From the NCBI GenBank assembly GCA_964030475.1, contig CAXIPT010000001.1:20154133-20218132 (forward strand): a stretch of DNA of 64,000 nt. The letters run 5' to 3'. Source of the stretch: Tethya wilhelma. Taxonomy: Eukaryota > Porifera > Demospongiae > Tethyida > Tethyidae. The notes below the pieces were generated by a model, which had not been told where the DNA came from, made no database searches, and saw only the letters and a list, made by a program, of their open reading frames with translations. Both the position numbers and the translations under genes were made by a program. Below, piece after piece: positions 44,002 through 55,183 of this stretch; position 1 is the stretch's first letter; each line of letters opens with the position of its first letter.

Positions 44002-44999
44002 ATGAAATACCAGGCTATACTATCGCTACTTGTTGCTGCTGTGCTCTTCACAGGAGAAACTGAAGGTAAGCTGCACTGTACAGGCCCGTAGCCAGGATTC
44101 TTGAAAGGGGGGTGCATATTGACTGACAAAAGTGTCCCATAAAAAAAGTGGGAAATCTAGGGGGGTCTGGGGGCATGCTCCCCCAGAAAATTTTGGAAAT
44201 TTAGGCTAATTTCGGTGTATTTTGGTGCATTTTGGAGCATCTGTCATAAAAAAAAAATGATTTGAAATTTGAAATTTTATGACTCTGATTTGAAGCTATA
44301 TAAATGATTGTACCTAAATCTTAGTTCTTCTTTTTGCTTCAAAAGGGGGGTGCACCTGCACCCCCTTGCACCCCCCCTCCCTACGGGCCTGCTGTATCAT
44401 TACACAACTGATTAAGAACATTACATCTGCATGCATGATCAGCATGACTTGTATACATGCCATGGATACAAGTATTATCATGCCAAGTGACTACGTGTAT
44501 ACCTACTAATTTCCTAATTAAAAAATCTCTCTTAACAGCACTATGTGCAGTACCACTCTATCGCTACTGGAATAGTGGAGCTGGGGATCACTTTTACACA
44601 ACAAACTTTGCGGAAATAGGAGCTGGAGCTCATGGTTGGGCTTCAGAAGGTATCCAATGCAAAATCTTTGATGGAAGTCAAGTACCAGGCACTGTCCCTC
44701 TCTATCGCTACTACCAGCCCAACAATGTTGACCACTTTTATACTACCAATCCTCACGAAATTGGTACCACAGTTCCTGGTGTAAGAGGAAATCATGGCTA
44801 CTTATCGGAAGGAATTGCCGGCTACTGTTTTGAACATCAAGTTCCAAACACAGTTCCTCTCTATCGCTATTGGAAAGCTAGTAATACAGATCATTTCTAC
44901 ACAACGAATGCTGGTGAGATTGCAACAGTTACACCTGGTCAGACTGGAAACCATGGCTACGTATCAGAGGGAGTGGCTTGCTACGTTTATCCCAACTAA
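44002..44999 (+). CDS. Secreted triple-repeat protein B4 (DUF5648-like)
   Basis: Exons 44002-44065 and 44539-44999, phase 1, 174 codons plus stop. The signal peptide M-K-Y-Q-A-I-L-S-L-L-V-A-A-V-L-F-T-G matches B3. Three regular repeats follow, with D-H-F-Y-T-T in each, and a Y-V-Y-P-N C-terminus. The intron is longer than in B3 because a 311-bp element inserted at 44,081. Confidence 0.83.
44081..44391. mobile_element. 311-bp MITE with caggcccgtag termini, in the B4 intron
   Basis: Perfect 11-bp inverted ends (caggcccgtag ... ctacgggcctg), with CTGTA on both sides as target duplication. The subterminal regions are rich in gggggtgca and its inverse. The B3 intron lacks it. Confidence 0.85.
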
Positions 45000-45845
45000 T
45001 GTTGAGAACTCCAACTAACAAGTTATCAGTGATGAATCTGATGATCTTAACCCAATAATGATAATACAACATGTATGCAGATTATATTATATAATTGTAC
45101 GAATCTTGATATGAAAATTTATTCACTTTGATCATTGACATAGAGTACATTATAATCACATTCATATTTTAACCAATAATGTTATCAGTATATACTGTAT
45201 TAAATTTTCTTGAATGCAATCTAGCTAAACACACATGCACACTAGACATCTACTATGGAACGGTTAATAAAAGTTGGCCAAGAAACCTGCATGCTTTTTA
45301 CATGTATATTATAGTATACTAAGTTTGGTGTATGCATGCATGTCATGCATGAATAGGAGGGAAACATGAGAAAATCTGTATGACAGTATAGGAAGTTTTA
45401 TTCAAAGTCTGTATATCCATTGGTTTAATGTAATGAATTATTGAGTGGACACTTAGCACTATAAGTCTAGTGTGTGATCATCATGTACAATTACATAAAC
45501 ATAAAAGCAATTAGAAACAACCTAGCTACAGTAACTGTTACAAGTGGAAGCTTAAAAATACACTAACATCATGTATTCTGTACTCACAGTCAATTAAAAA
45601 ACATATAGCTTAGACAATAGTGAATACATGAACACAAAACTATATAGCAGTGCATTGGTTGGAAACAACTAATTTTTATACCAAATAAATTTGAGTGTAG
45701 AAATGGGCTGCATGCATGGGCAGTGCTTAGCCTATCAAATATAGTATAATCTATACTAGTAGATCATAATTCAGAATTTGTCAATCTTGATCGACTAGAT
45801 TTAGGCTCATTCTATTGGACTATAGAAACTTGTTGAACAGCCATC
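45000..45845. other. Spacer between B4 and B5
   Basis: No gene. The first 420 bases resemble the B3 3' flank (16,430-16,700). A later stretch (45,545-45,670) resembles the spacer after C1 and C4. The segment from 45,690 on is repeated before the B6 pseudogene. Confidence 0.6.
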
Positions 45846-46473
45846 ATGAAATTCCAGGCTATATTCCCTCTACTTGTTGCTACTGTGCTCTTTATAGATG
45901 AAACTGAAGGTGAGTTGCAATCACTAAGCATGCACACAAAATAGTGACCACAACAGAGTTTTACTCTCAGCATCCTTTTAAGATCTCATCTTCTTATTTG
46001 ACTTTTGTCTCAACACATATATAGCTGCTTGCACAGTACCTCTCTATCGTCACCTGCATCTATCAACTGGGAATCACTACTACACAATGAACCGAATTAT
46101 AAACACGGACTGGGTCACAGAAGGTACCGAATGCAAAATCTTTAATGGAAGAGCACCAGGCACTTTACCTCTCTATCGCTACAAGTACTCAAGCAGCCGG
46201 CCCAATATATTTGACTACTTGTATACCCTCGATATACATGAGGGTATTAATTATGACTACGTATTTGATGGGATTACTGGCTTCTGCTGTGTAATCAAAT
46301 ACCCTGGCATGATTCCACTCTATAGATATTTCAATGGTAGAGACCATCTCTACACAACAGATAGTGGTGAGATCGGTACGACTACACCTGGTCAGACTGG
46401 GAGGGAAGGCTATCGTTTTGAGGGAATCACCTGCTATGTATATCCTGCAAATTCTAACCGGATATGCAAGTAA
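45846..46473 (+). CDS. Secreted triple-repeat protein B5 (DUF5648-like, diverged)
   Basis: Exons 45846-45909 and 46025-46473, phase 1, 170 codons plus stop. The signal peptide is M-K-F-Q-A-I-F-P-L-L-V-A-T-V-L-F. The repeats are diverged: the first has N-H-Y-Y-T-M, the second D-Y-L-Y-T-L, and only the third keeps the consensus form (D-H-L-Y-T-T). Aromatic positions are kept. A dinucleotide run and a single N at 46,506 follow 30 bases after the stop. Confidence 0.78.
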
Positions 46474-46506
46474 ACTAACTATAGACATGCATGTACTGTA
46501 TGTATN

Positions 46507-46539
<33 letters not shown>

Positions 46540-46546
46540 GGTGTAC

Positions 46547-46935
46547 CTCTTTGCCCTTTGTCTCTCCATGTTCATACCATTCCACAGACACATACTTCTT
46601 GTCCATGTCCACTGAAGACACAATGGCATTGTGAACACGACCTGAGGGGGAAAAAACAGCACACATGCACACACACATTCACATTCATAATATAAAAAAG
46701 CATAGATCTATGATAATTTGAAGGCTCCAAAAGGTCTCTCAAACAGTAAATATTTAATACAGTGACATTTTCTTAAGTATGTCATTTAAAAGTTGTGCAC
46801 GCAAGAGCTGTTTGGACACCATGGCTTGTACACATGAATGCCTGACAAGAGTCTGAACCATACTTTCTGTCTAACATACTGCTCACCGTCACTCCGCTTT
46901 ATTCTGATGTTCTGGCCAATTTTCAGCACGTCCAT
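46547..46935 (-). CDS. Kinesin-13 (KIF2-type), 5' exons, displaced
   Basis: Exon 1 46887-46935 reads M-D-V-L-K-I-G-Q-N-I-R-I-K-R-S-D-G. Exon 2 46547-46641 (phase 1 acceptor) reads R-V-H-N-A-I-V-S-S-V ... V-E-W-Y-E-H-G-E-T-K-G-K-E. This is the N-terminal domain of KIF2-type microtubule-depolymerising kinesins (pattern I-K-R-S-D-G-R-x-H ... V-E-W-x-E-x-G-x-T-K-G-K-E). The donor after K-E (gtacac) is weak, and the CA run ending at the N (46,506) begins only a few bases later. The remaining exons are 14 kb away on the opposite strand. Exon 2 ends in phase 0 while the first exon found at 60,400 needs phase 1, so at least one linking exon is missing. Confidence 0.8.
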
Positions 46936-47242
46936 GTCTACTCTAGCTGGAAAGGGTAGTTAGCTTCACAATGACCTTCACAAGCGTGACACACTGACTG
47001 TCTCAGCAACCTTGTTGCCCAGGGATTCACTCCGGAAGCAGCACTTTTCAAACTTGCCCCTCCTTTTTACTAATTTTAAGGTCAAAGGTGAAAACGACTA
47101 AATTGCGCATGCATGCTCATAACTTCTCAATACGTAACTCAACTCAACAATAATTCATCACCTGCTAAATTCTAACTTGGGTTACTTAGCATCAACTAGC
47201 TAAAGCTTTAACAGTAAAAATAGTAAATAATAAACTGCTCCG

Positions 47243-47827
47243 TTATGGCTCATGATCACTATCCTTTAGGAGGTGAGGATATTCACTCTTAAACTTCCTG
47301 ATCTTTGGTCCAATGATGTTTGTGCAGTCATTGTGGTTTGGATTCCTCTCAAAAAAGTTCTGATGATAATCTTCAGCTTTGTAGTAATTCTTGAATGGTT
47401 CCACTGCTGTTACTATTGGGCTGTCCCATAGACCAGATTCATCAGCAATTTTGAGCGACTTCTCGGCATTTTCCTTCTGTTTTTCATCACGATAGAAAAT
47501 GACAGAGCGATACTGTGTTCCAATGTCAATTCCTTGCTTGTTCAAGGTTGTAGGATTATGTGTGTGCCACAGCACATTCAATAGCTCATCATATGAAATT
47601 TTCTCTGGGTCGAAAGAGATTCGGATCACCTCTGCATGTCCAGTACTTCCGCTACGAACTTGCTTATAAGTAGGATTCTCTACATGACCTCCAGAATAAC
47701 CAGACTCCACTTTCTCCACGCCTTTCACCAACAAGAAGATGGCCTCCACACACCAAAAACATCCAGCACCAAACATTGCTGTTTCCAACGATTGCAATTG
47801 AGTCTTGGGCTCTACTAGAGTCGCCAT
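47243..47827 (-). CDS. MSRA: Peptide methionine sulfoxide reductase MsrA
   Basis: 194 codons, single exon. It reduces methionine-S-sulfoxide in proteins, with thioredoxin as the usual recycling partner. The catalytic motif G-C-F-W-C-V-E has the nucleophile at C23. Downstream family motifs are G-Y-S-G-G, Y-x-x-V-x-S-G-x-T-G-H-A-E, H-x-H-x-P-T-T-L-N-x-Q-G-x-D-x-G-T-Q-Y-R-S and Y-H-Q-N-F-F. A cysteine in N-D-C-T-N-I-I-G-P-K occupies the usual resolving position, where many homologues have P-Y-C. There is no clear targeting peptide, so a cytosolic location is likely. It lies head to tail with the kinesin 5' exons (same strand, upstream) in an N-bounded piece of 1.66 kb. Confidence 0.93.
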   Translation of the reverse strand: MATLVEPKTQLQSLETAMFGAGCFWCVEAIFLLVKGVEKVESGYSGGHVENPTYKQVRSGSTGHAEVIRISFDPEKISYDELLNVLWHTHNPTTLNKQGIDIGTQYRSVIFYRDEKQKENAEKSLKIADESGLWDSPIVTAVEPFKNYYKAEDYHQNFFERNPNHNDCTNIIGPKIRKFKSEYPHLLKDSDHEP

Positions 47828-48163
47828 GTTTGATTTGCTTACTTGAATTGTACACTAGCTATAGTACTGTTGTTGATAATAATCATTTCATTCCATGGAG
47901 AGAATAATATATATATAACTATGCATAGAGTAAGTGCTTGCACAATCATTATGATTTCATAATATGATATATTAAAAGATGACATGCAGATCTAGACACA
48001 ATGACTCATGCATGATCAACAGTTAAATCATGGTCCCGTGAGCTTTATTCCCAGTACGGTAGTACTGGGTACACAGGAATGGCACGGATGGCCCATTAGC
48101 GCAATACAAATATTCACGCGAATAACTCTGCAAAAACTGAGCGCTTAGCACTAAAAGGCTTCT
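47828..48163. other. MsrA upstream region ending at a single N
   Basis: No gene. Sequence changes abruptly at the N at 48,164 into a copy of the B5 upstream region. Confidence 0.6.
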
Positions 48164-48311
48164 NTTGAGTGTAGAAATGGGCTGCATGCATGGGCAGTGC
48201 TTAGCCTATCAAATATAGTATAATTTAGATCATAATTCAGAATTTGTCAATCTTGATCGACTAGATTTAGGCTCATTCTATTGGACTATAGAAACTTGTT
48301 GAACAGCCATC

Positions 48312-48933
48312 ATGAAATGCCAGCCTATATATATTCCCTCTACTTGTTGCTACTGTGCTCTTTATAGTTGAAACTGAAGGTGAGTTGTAATCACTAAGCA
48401 TGCACACAAAATAGTGACCACAACAGAGTTTTACTCTCAGCATCCTTAAGATCTCATCTTCTTATTTGACTTTTGTCTCAACACATATATAGCTGCTTGC
48501 ACAGTACCTCTCTACCGTCACCTGCATCTATCAACTGGGAATCACTACTACGCAACGAACCGAATTATAAACACGGACTGGGTCACAGAAGGTACCGAAT
48601 GCAAAAGCACCATGCAGGCACTTTACCTCTCTATCGCTACAAGTACTCAAGCAGCCGGCCCAATATATTCGACTACTTGTATACCCTCGATATACATGAG
48701 GGTATTAATTATGACTACGTATTTGATGGGATTACTGGCTTCTATTGTGTAATCAAATACCCTGGCACAATTCCACTCTATAGATATTTCAATGATAGAG
48801 ACCATCTCTACACAACAGATAGAGGTGAGATCGGTACGACTACACCTGGTCAGACTGGGAGGGAAGGCTATATAGTTTTGAGGGAATCACCTGCTATATA
48901 TATCCTGCAAATTCTAACCGGATATGCAAGTAA
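48312..48933 (+). pseudogene. B6, degraded copy of B5
   Basis: Co-linear with B5 including upstream and intron. A 4-base insertion in exon 1 (ctatatatattccc versus ctatattccc) shifts the frame to an early stop. In exon 2 about a dozen bases are lost after G-T-E-C-K, and another small insertion near the end (ggctatatagtttt) shifts the frame again. The middle part (L-P-L-Y-R-Y-K-Y-S-S-S...) remains readable. It begins just after the N at 48,164, so it could also be a diverged allele of B5. Confidence 0.85.
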
Positions 48934-49922
48934 ACTAACTATAGACATGCATGTACTGTATGTATGTATAGTGCTTAGTGTTAGAATTTTGGAATCAGTA
49001 TGTACATCTTTAGAACTTTGTTCTATCACCTTGCTAAAGTAGAATTGCACTATTTACAGTAACAATTAAGAAAACATTCAATTTGCTTAATTAGCAATTT
49101 TCATATGCAGAGGTTTATTTTTGTATATTATATGATTTGGATAAATTGCATAATATCAAAATACAAAAAATTCAGATTATATGACAATTTCCTTAATACA
49201 AAAACAACTTACTCGTGCACATGTACAGATGTACATGTACATCTGCAGAAGAGGGCTTCAGAACAAGGCTATCGTAAAAGTACTGAACTAGGGCATTGCC
49301 CACATGACTATTGAAAACACCAAATTATAAGAGCTTTACAATAATCTTAACTTGATGCAGTCAATTAAATTTTACGATAAATCCATGCAGATTTAATACA
49401 AAACATACTTAATAAATTGTCATTGTATTAAACATAAAATTTTGCGCCAATTGGATCAAAAGCAATACAGTTATAGTATATATACAGAGCAATAATGTTA
49501 TCGGTATTGTTTTCTCTGGGATGCTCGGAACCTACAATTAGCTGAGCCCACAATAACTGGCCAACTGGCCAAGGAGTATGTATACTTTTTGAATGCTTTG
49601 ATGCACAATACCATCCCATAGGAAGTCTTATTCAGGCAAGATAGAAAAGTGTCCATTGAACAAGACTCCAATTAATGAATTAATAGCAAATTATTTTACT
49701 ATAATGGATTAGTGAATAGCAGTATAATTAATTTTATACATCCCATGTATATACCACATACAGTACAATAATATTATTATACAAAAAAAGAAGGAAAAAA
49801 TTACTTCGAATGATCGTATGCACAAAAGTTTTGATAATTAGAGCACTAACTTACCATGCAGCTGTACTCATGAGATGTATACGACATAGTGTGATGTACG
49901 TGCGTATGTATAGGTAGAATTT
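48934..49922. other. Spacer between B6 and the RANBP3 3' end
   Basis: No gene; AT-rich, with the RANBP3 3' UTR expected at its right edge. Confidence 0.5.
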
Positions 49923-50478
49923 TTAAGCATTGATTTCTGTAGCATTGTCTGAACTGCTAATAGTTGTGGTACTAGCGCTGCAACTGGGAGAACGCTCTGA
50001 ACTTGGAGCATTGGATGTCGAATCTGTCGAATCCTTTTCGTTCAAACTTGAATCTCCACTGCTGGAAATATCCCTGGGGCATTCTTCTTCGATATCGTCG
50101 TCTTGAGGGGGCAAATTTCCCCTGGGGGGACATTCGGGGGTCAAGGTAGATGATTCTGTAATGGTTGTAGTGATTATTGGGGGATTGTTTTGTTCGGGAG
50201 AAGGGGAGCTCAAAAACGGAATGGGTTTCTTGACGTGGACCACGGGTCTGAGTCGCACTCTGGAACTCGGTTCCGGGGAGGAATCGGGACTGGAGTTGTG
50301 AGAGTCGTCGAGGAAGCTCTCCTTGTCGTCCTCGTAGTCTTGAGGGGTCTGTAGGGGCTGTCTCTTTGTCGAGGCGTCTTCGCTGTCTGGGGTGTTACGT
50401 TTGAGAGCTTCAATACGACGATCGATGGCCGTGAAGAGCTGTTGGATGTCCTTAGCTGCACCCTATGAGCGAGTAAGT

Positions 50479-50513
<35 letters not shown>

Positions 50514-50572
50514 TGTGTGTATGTGAGCTCACTACTCGAGACAATATACAGTAAATTATGTAAAGCATTACN

Positions 50573-50656
<84 letters not shown>

Positions 50657-53600
50657 GAGCTATCCAAATTTCTAAGCTTCATATAAGTATGGAAGCATAC
50701 AAATTGTGCATGCAGACATTTCTAAATATAGCCCACCATACAAATTTCCAACTATTCATGCATGTAAGTAATTTATCATTGAGCAAAATTAGTTAACATG
50801 ACACCCACTACACTACACCTACCATAATGAGTGCCACATGCACGGTGTTGTCTTCGTGTTGAGCTGTGATCCTCATGCTCTTTTGGTTGGCTCTCTCGCA
50901 CTTCATCTGAGCCCAGAGGTGAGTGTTGAGGAGAACACGATAGCTTCCCGACGCACGCATCACTGGAAAGAAGACAGATTTGTACATATGTAAATTATAT
51001 ATACTGAAGCTCACAAAATAACACTAAACCATTAGTTTGTTTGTTGTTTGTGTTAAAACCTTTTAGGTTTACAAAACACAACTGACAACCAACCATAAAG
51101 TGTAATCAGGCAAAACAGTACTTTGTCAAACATTTTATTTACCCAATATATATTTTTAACTCTACAAAACCCAAAGTTCTTAATTATAATAAATAAATAA
51201 AATTAAACACCAATCAAATACATATCTCAAATAAGCAATTTGAGTTACTAGGCAACCGTGACTGACCTAGTCTGGACTGGAAGAGTCCCTCGCTCTGAGC
51301 GGCATCGTTCAGCCTCACCTCCCCCCTCCCTCTCTCCTTCCAGGAGTGGGTGGGGACATCAAAGGCGTAGAGACGGGCAGGCACCTGGACGATGTTCTTC
51401 TCCCGTTCCTCTCCTGCAAGAGGATAAAAGACAGCACAGGTACCGTACAGCAGGAAATTTTCATTGGTGCAAAATTTCGTATAAATCTACGTACCAGAAT
51501 AGTTTTAAATTTCGTATACGTGGTGCGTGCTCGTATTGCACATAATGTGGAAGTTAGTTTTAATTTTCATATATTCGAACAGCATACGAAAAATATGAAA
51601 AATTTGCACCATACGAAAATTTCCCGCTATATAGTATGTGTGTATGCACACAATTGTGAAATTACAAGGCATGATACCGTATAGCGGGAAATTTTCGTAT
51701 GGTGCAAATTTTCGTATTTTTCGTATGCTATTCGAATATACGAAAATTAAAACTGCAAAAATTTAACTTCCGCATTATGCGTATACGAGCGCGCGCCGCG
51801 TATATGAAATTTAAAACTACGAAAAAATTTTCTGGTGCATTTTTAACGATTTATACGAAATTTTGAACTACGAATATTTCCCGCTATACGGTAGTACTGA
51901 TTTGTGACGATGGTTTAAGTAACAGAATATAGTTTTTTTGAGATACACCCACCTTTTGGCACTACTATTTGGGGTATGGATAAAATGTCATTATTAGTTT
52001 TTTTTCCTATATACTTAAGGGAAAATTTAGTGACACTAGGCACTAGATGGAATTTTTAGTGACATACACTAAATTTTTCCTATAGTGTGATAGGGAAAAT
52101 TTAGTGATGTGCACTAAATTTTAGTGCATGTCACTAAAAATCCCCTATAATATGTAGAAAAAATCTAGTGCCTAGTGTCACTAAATTCTCCCTTAAGTAT
52201 ATAGGAGAAAAAACTAATAATGACATTATGTACGGAACCCTACTATTTGTTGTGTAAGGTATAATATAGGAAAGGATTTCTAAAGTGAAAAATGAGAACT
52301 GTATGAGTTTGCTATTGAGAGACAGTGTGTACATGCAGTTCTGTGTAGATGCAGTAGGATGCATTCTTAATGACAGAAATTATCTGTGATGCTGATTGTA
52401 TATAATTGCCGAGCGCCTTAGCGCGAGGCAGTGTAATCTTGCAGGGCCAAAAATTATGGAAGTAAAATCCAATTACACGTCATCAACACCGGATGAAAAC
52501 GGGGCCAATTTGGCAAAAATTGTTCCGGTTTGAAACAAGCTAGCTACATGCTCGTGATCGTGATGATCCTTACCATAATATACGAAACACGTGCGCGCGC
52601 ACAGCTCGAGATCTCGTGCTACGTATATATGTAGAATCATGTGTGTTATGAGCCGGCATAGACTGCAGAGACATCATTGTGGTACCTTACTAACTGTACA
52701 AGAGGTGAGAGTTTAAAATACATGGAGTTAGCTGATCAGGTATTCATGGTAGTCCATTTCTTTCGGTCTATATAATTACTTCAAACGTCGCGCGCGAGGC
52801 AATTAACTGCACTCAGTGTACAACTAGTTATATAAATACAAAGTTTCCTTCATGTGTATGCATGTGTGTTTGTGGACATGTGAGACCAGGTGCATGTGGT
52901 ATCTAAATAAGTGTGGTTAATTTAACACACAACACACACACACAGGAAGTATCCATCCCACAATATCACCAGAAACACATGTCACCATATCACAGAGAAA
53001 GCATTAAACAGCTCCTAACTAGAGGGGGTACAACTTATGAGTGTCAACTTCAAAGTATATGCTGACTCAGCACATACTATACAGAAGCATGTGATCAAAA
53101 TCCAATAGCAAACTATTGCGGTCACATGACTGGAATGCAAATTTGGGCCCTCAAATTGGCACTCAAGTGTCACAAAAAAAACAATACAAAAACTCACATC
53201 ATCTTTAGCTTTTCCTTACCAGTGGGCACTTGTATCTTGGGCAGTATCGCAGTAGCTGGCTCCCCAAAAGGCACAGAGCTTCCGTTACCCACGGACTGAT
53301 CCAACAACCCTCCTCCGCTACTGCTGCCACTGTCGCCCAGAGTCACATTGATGGGGGAACTACCACTCGGAGGGGGAACTGTAAATTCTGGAGGTGTGTT
53401 GTTGATCATTGCCGCCGGTGCTGGTGCTCCCTCTCCAAGGGTAGCACCTCCTAGCACCGACGGGGATGAGGATGAGTTCATAGGGGGAGTAGTCATGGTT
53501 TCAGGGCTACTGAAAGAGTTGCCGGCGACCGGTGTGGTGGAGGTGAGAGAAGAGAAGGTTGGTTGAGCAGTGCTAGAGAGGGAGGGAGGGAAGGAGGGAG

Positions 53601-53660
<60 letters not shown>

Positions 53661-53661
53661 N

Positions 53662-53703
<42 letters not shown>

Positions 53704-55183
53704 ATTAGTGAATGTAAAAAAGTGGTTTGACATTGCAAGTACAAGCAAGTAGACTTTAGGTATAAGCATAGAAAACATACACACACTATACATGCATTAG
53801 AAATGCTAATACATAACAAAACTATAGTGAATAGGAATGAACTAATTATTTTTCTCCTATTTACCTTGAATTAGAGATAAACGACATGAATGGATTATCC
53901 CTCTTGGCATCGTCATTGTCTGTCATCTGATTGGTAGAAGGAGAGGCCCCCAGTGTAGCAGAGGAGGGGAACAGAGAGACATTGATGGGCTTCAGCTCAT
54001 CTGAGCTCAACTTGAGGAAACCACCTGAAGAGATAGAAACAAAAATCCCATGTGTATAGCAGTTAGTTTCTTTCAAGCACTATAGCCTTGTAAAACCAGA
54101 CCCTTCCATTTTTTCTTTGCAGGTATTTCAACAAAGGAGCAGGAAAGGTCATGGGTACAAGTTAGAACTTACTAATTTAAATATAATATTATACATGAGT
54201 ACTAGACACAAAGTATTTGATTGTGTTCTATGGTTCCATTCTAATTTCAGCCAATATACAAGTATACATAACTAAGGACCAAACAATGTATGAGAATACA
54301 TTCACCAAAATTAATAATTATACCACTTCAAAGAAATAATAAGCAGGAAATACAAGGAACTTTAGTTAAAAAGATATAATTAGAGGGGCATACTCTTTAC
54401 GTACCTGTAAGGGGTGTTTGGGCCTTGGTGGTGGATGACTGCTCACTCCCAGAAGGACTTGCTGATGGTGTATGAGCAAGTGTGTGTGTGTGTGTGCGTG
54501 TGTGTGTGTGTGTGTGTGCATGAAAATAAACAGACTTTCAAACAATCATGTAACAGTTGTTAACAGTCTTGCTTGACACACAGACAAGGAGAAAGACACA
54601 CACAAACATACACTTGAAAACTAACCCAAACCACTCCACTAAAAGGCTGAAAATTCTGTATAGTTTTATAGTTTTATGACTCTGAATACATGTGATATCA
54701 GTGTGTATGTATACATGTGGGTGGCTAGGCAAATTATGACCAAATAAAAATATGCCCATCTGGTAGGGCTAAATAACTAGTTCACTAGACTAACAGTCAC
54801 AGAGATATTATCATTGAGAACTAGTCAATCCACTCACATAAAGAAGGTGCTTTGAGTGTCGATTTCTTGAGTACAAACCCTTGGGTGGCTTTTTGTAGTG
54901 GAGAAGGTCGAAAAACAATGGCTGAGGAAGGGGCTGGACGCTTGGGAGCTGACAGGAGAGATCCTTCTGTCGAGCTAGAAGAATGCCTCTCCCTATCTCC
55001 TTCTTCAGCATCTTCAGGACCGAGTTCTCTTTCAGGGGGTCGCTGGAGAAATAGTGGGAGGAAAGGAGACCCTTACTACTTTGATTCAAATATAACGCGA
55101 AGAGCACCCGGATTTCTTTATCAACGTATAAAAAAGACACAAATATATGATCTATTCTTTACCTTCTCTCCGATGTGAGCCAT
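49923..55183 (-). CDS. RANBP3: Ran-binding protein 3
   Basis: Eight exons in order on minus: 55163-55183, 54838-55042, 54405-54461, 53865-54024, 53220-53572, 51267-51413, 50823-50962, 49923-50462. All phases agree (0,1,1,2,1,1,0), giving 540 codons plus stop. It starts M-A-H-I-G-E-K. Exon 2 has a basic K-R-P-A-P segment and F-V-L-K-K-S-T-L-K-A-P, as in RanBP3 N-termini. The RanBD lies at about residues 255-400: V-P-A-R-L-Y-A-F-D ... W-K-E-R-G-R-G-E-V-R-L-N-D, L-F-Q-S-R-L-V-M-R and N-T-H-L-W-A-Q-M. The acidic Ser-rich tail (about 150 residues) shows no fold. RanBP3 is a nuclear cofactor that binds RanGTP and CRM1 and promotes export. Introns carry GA and TG microsatellites, two single Ns (50,572; 53,661) and foldback elements. 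Confidence 0.92.
50480..50655. repeat. TG and GA microsatellites with a single N, RANBP3 last intron
   Basis: A TG run (about 50,478-50,502) is followed by a GA run (50,573-50,655) that starts right after an N at 50,572. Confidence 0.9.
51441..51893. mobile_element. Pair of foldback elements with taccgtatagcgggaaat termini
   Basis: Outer ends taccgtacagcaggaaattt and its inverse (...tttcccgctatacggta). A second head-on pair of ends lies in the middle (about 51,610-51,700), so the structure looks like two elements in inverted orientation. Both are rich in cgtat and atacg motifs. It is situated in RANBP3 intron 5 directly upstream (minus) of the RanBD exon. Confidence 0.7.
51981..52229. mobile_element. 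249-bp hairpin element
   Basis: Arms of more than 65 bases (aatgtcattattagtttttt ... gtgacactaggcactagat and inverse) enclose a second set of inverted cactaaatttt motifs. In the same RANBP3 intron. Confidence 0.75.
53610..53700. repeat. GA microsatellite with a single N, RANBP3 intron 4
   Basis: A long GA run interrupted by one N at 53,661, next to the pyrimidine-rich acceptor (minus strand) of exon 5. Confidence 0.9.
54481..54518. repeat. TG microsatellite, RANBP3 intron 2
   Basis: Interrupted TG run. It corresponds to the CA run at 36,231-36,318 in the inverted copy of this intron. Confidence 0.85.

Noticed and set aside
50480..50682. Open frames in GA, TC, CA and TG runs (also at 36,231, 53,610, 60,297 and 61,341)
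   Set aside because: Simple repeats are open in several frames by composition and encode nothing recognisable.
52400..52803. Possible transposon with taattgcc ends in a RANBP3 intron
   Set aside because: The inverted match is only about 8 bases plus GC-rich similarity, and no target duplication was found.
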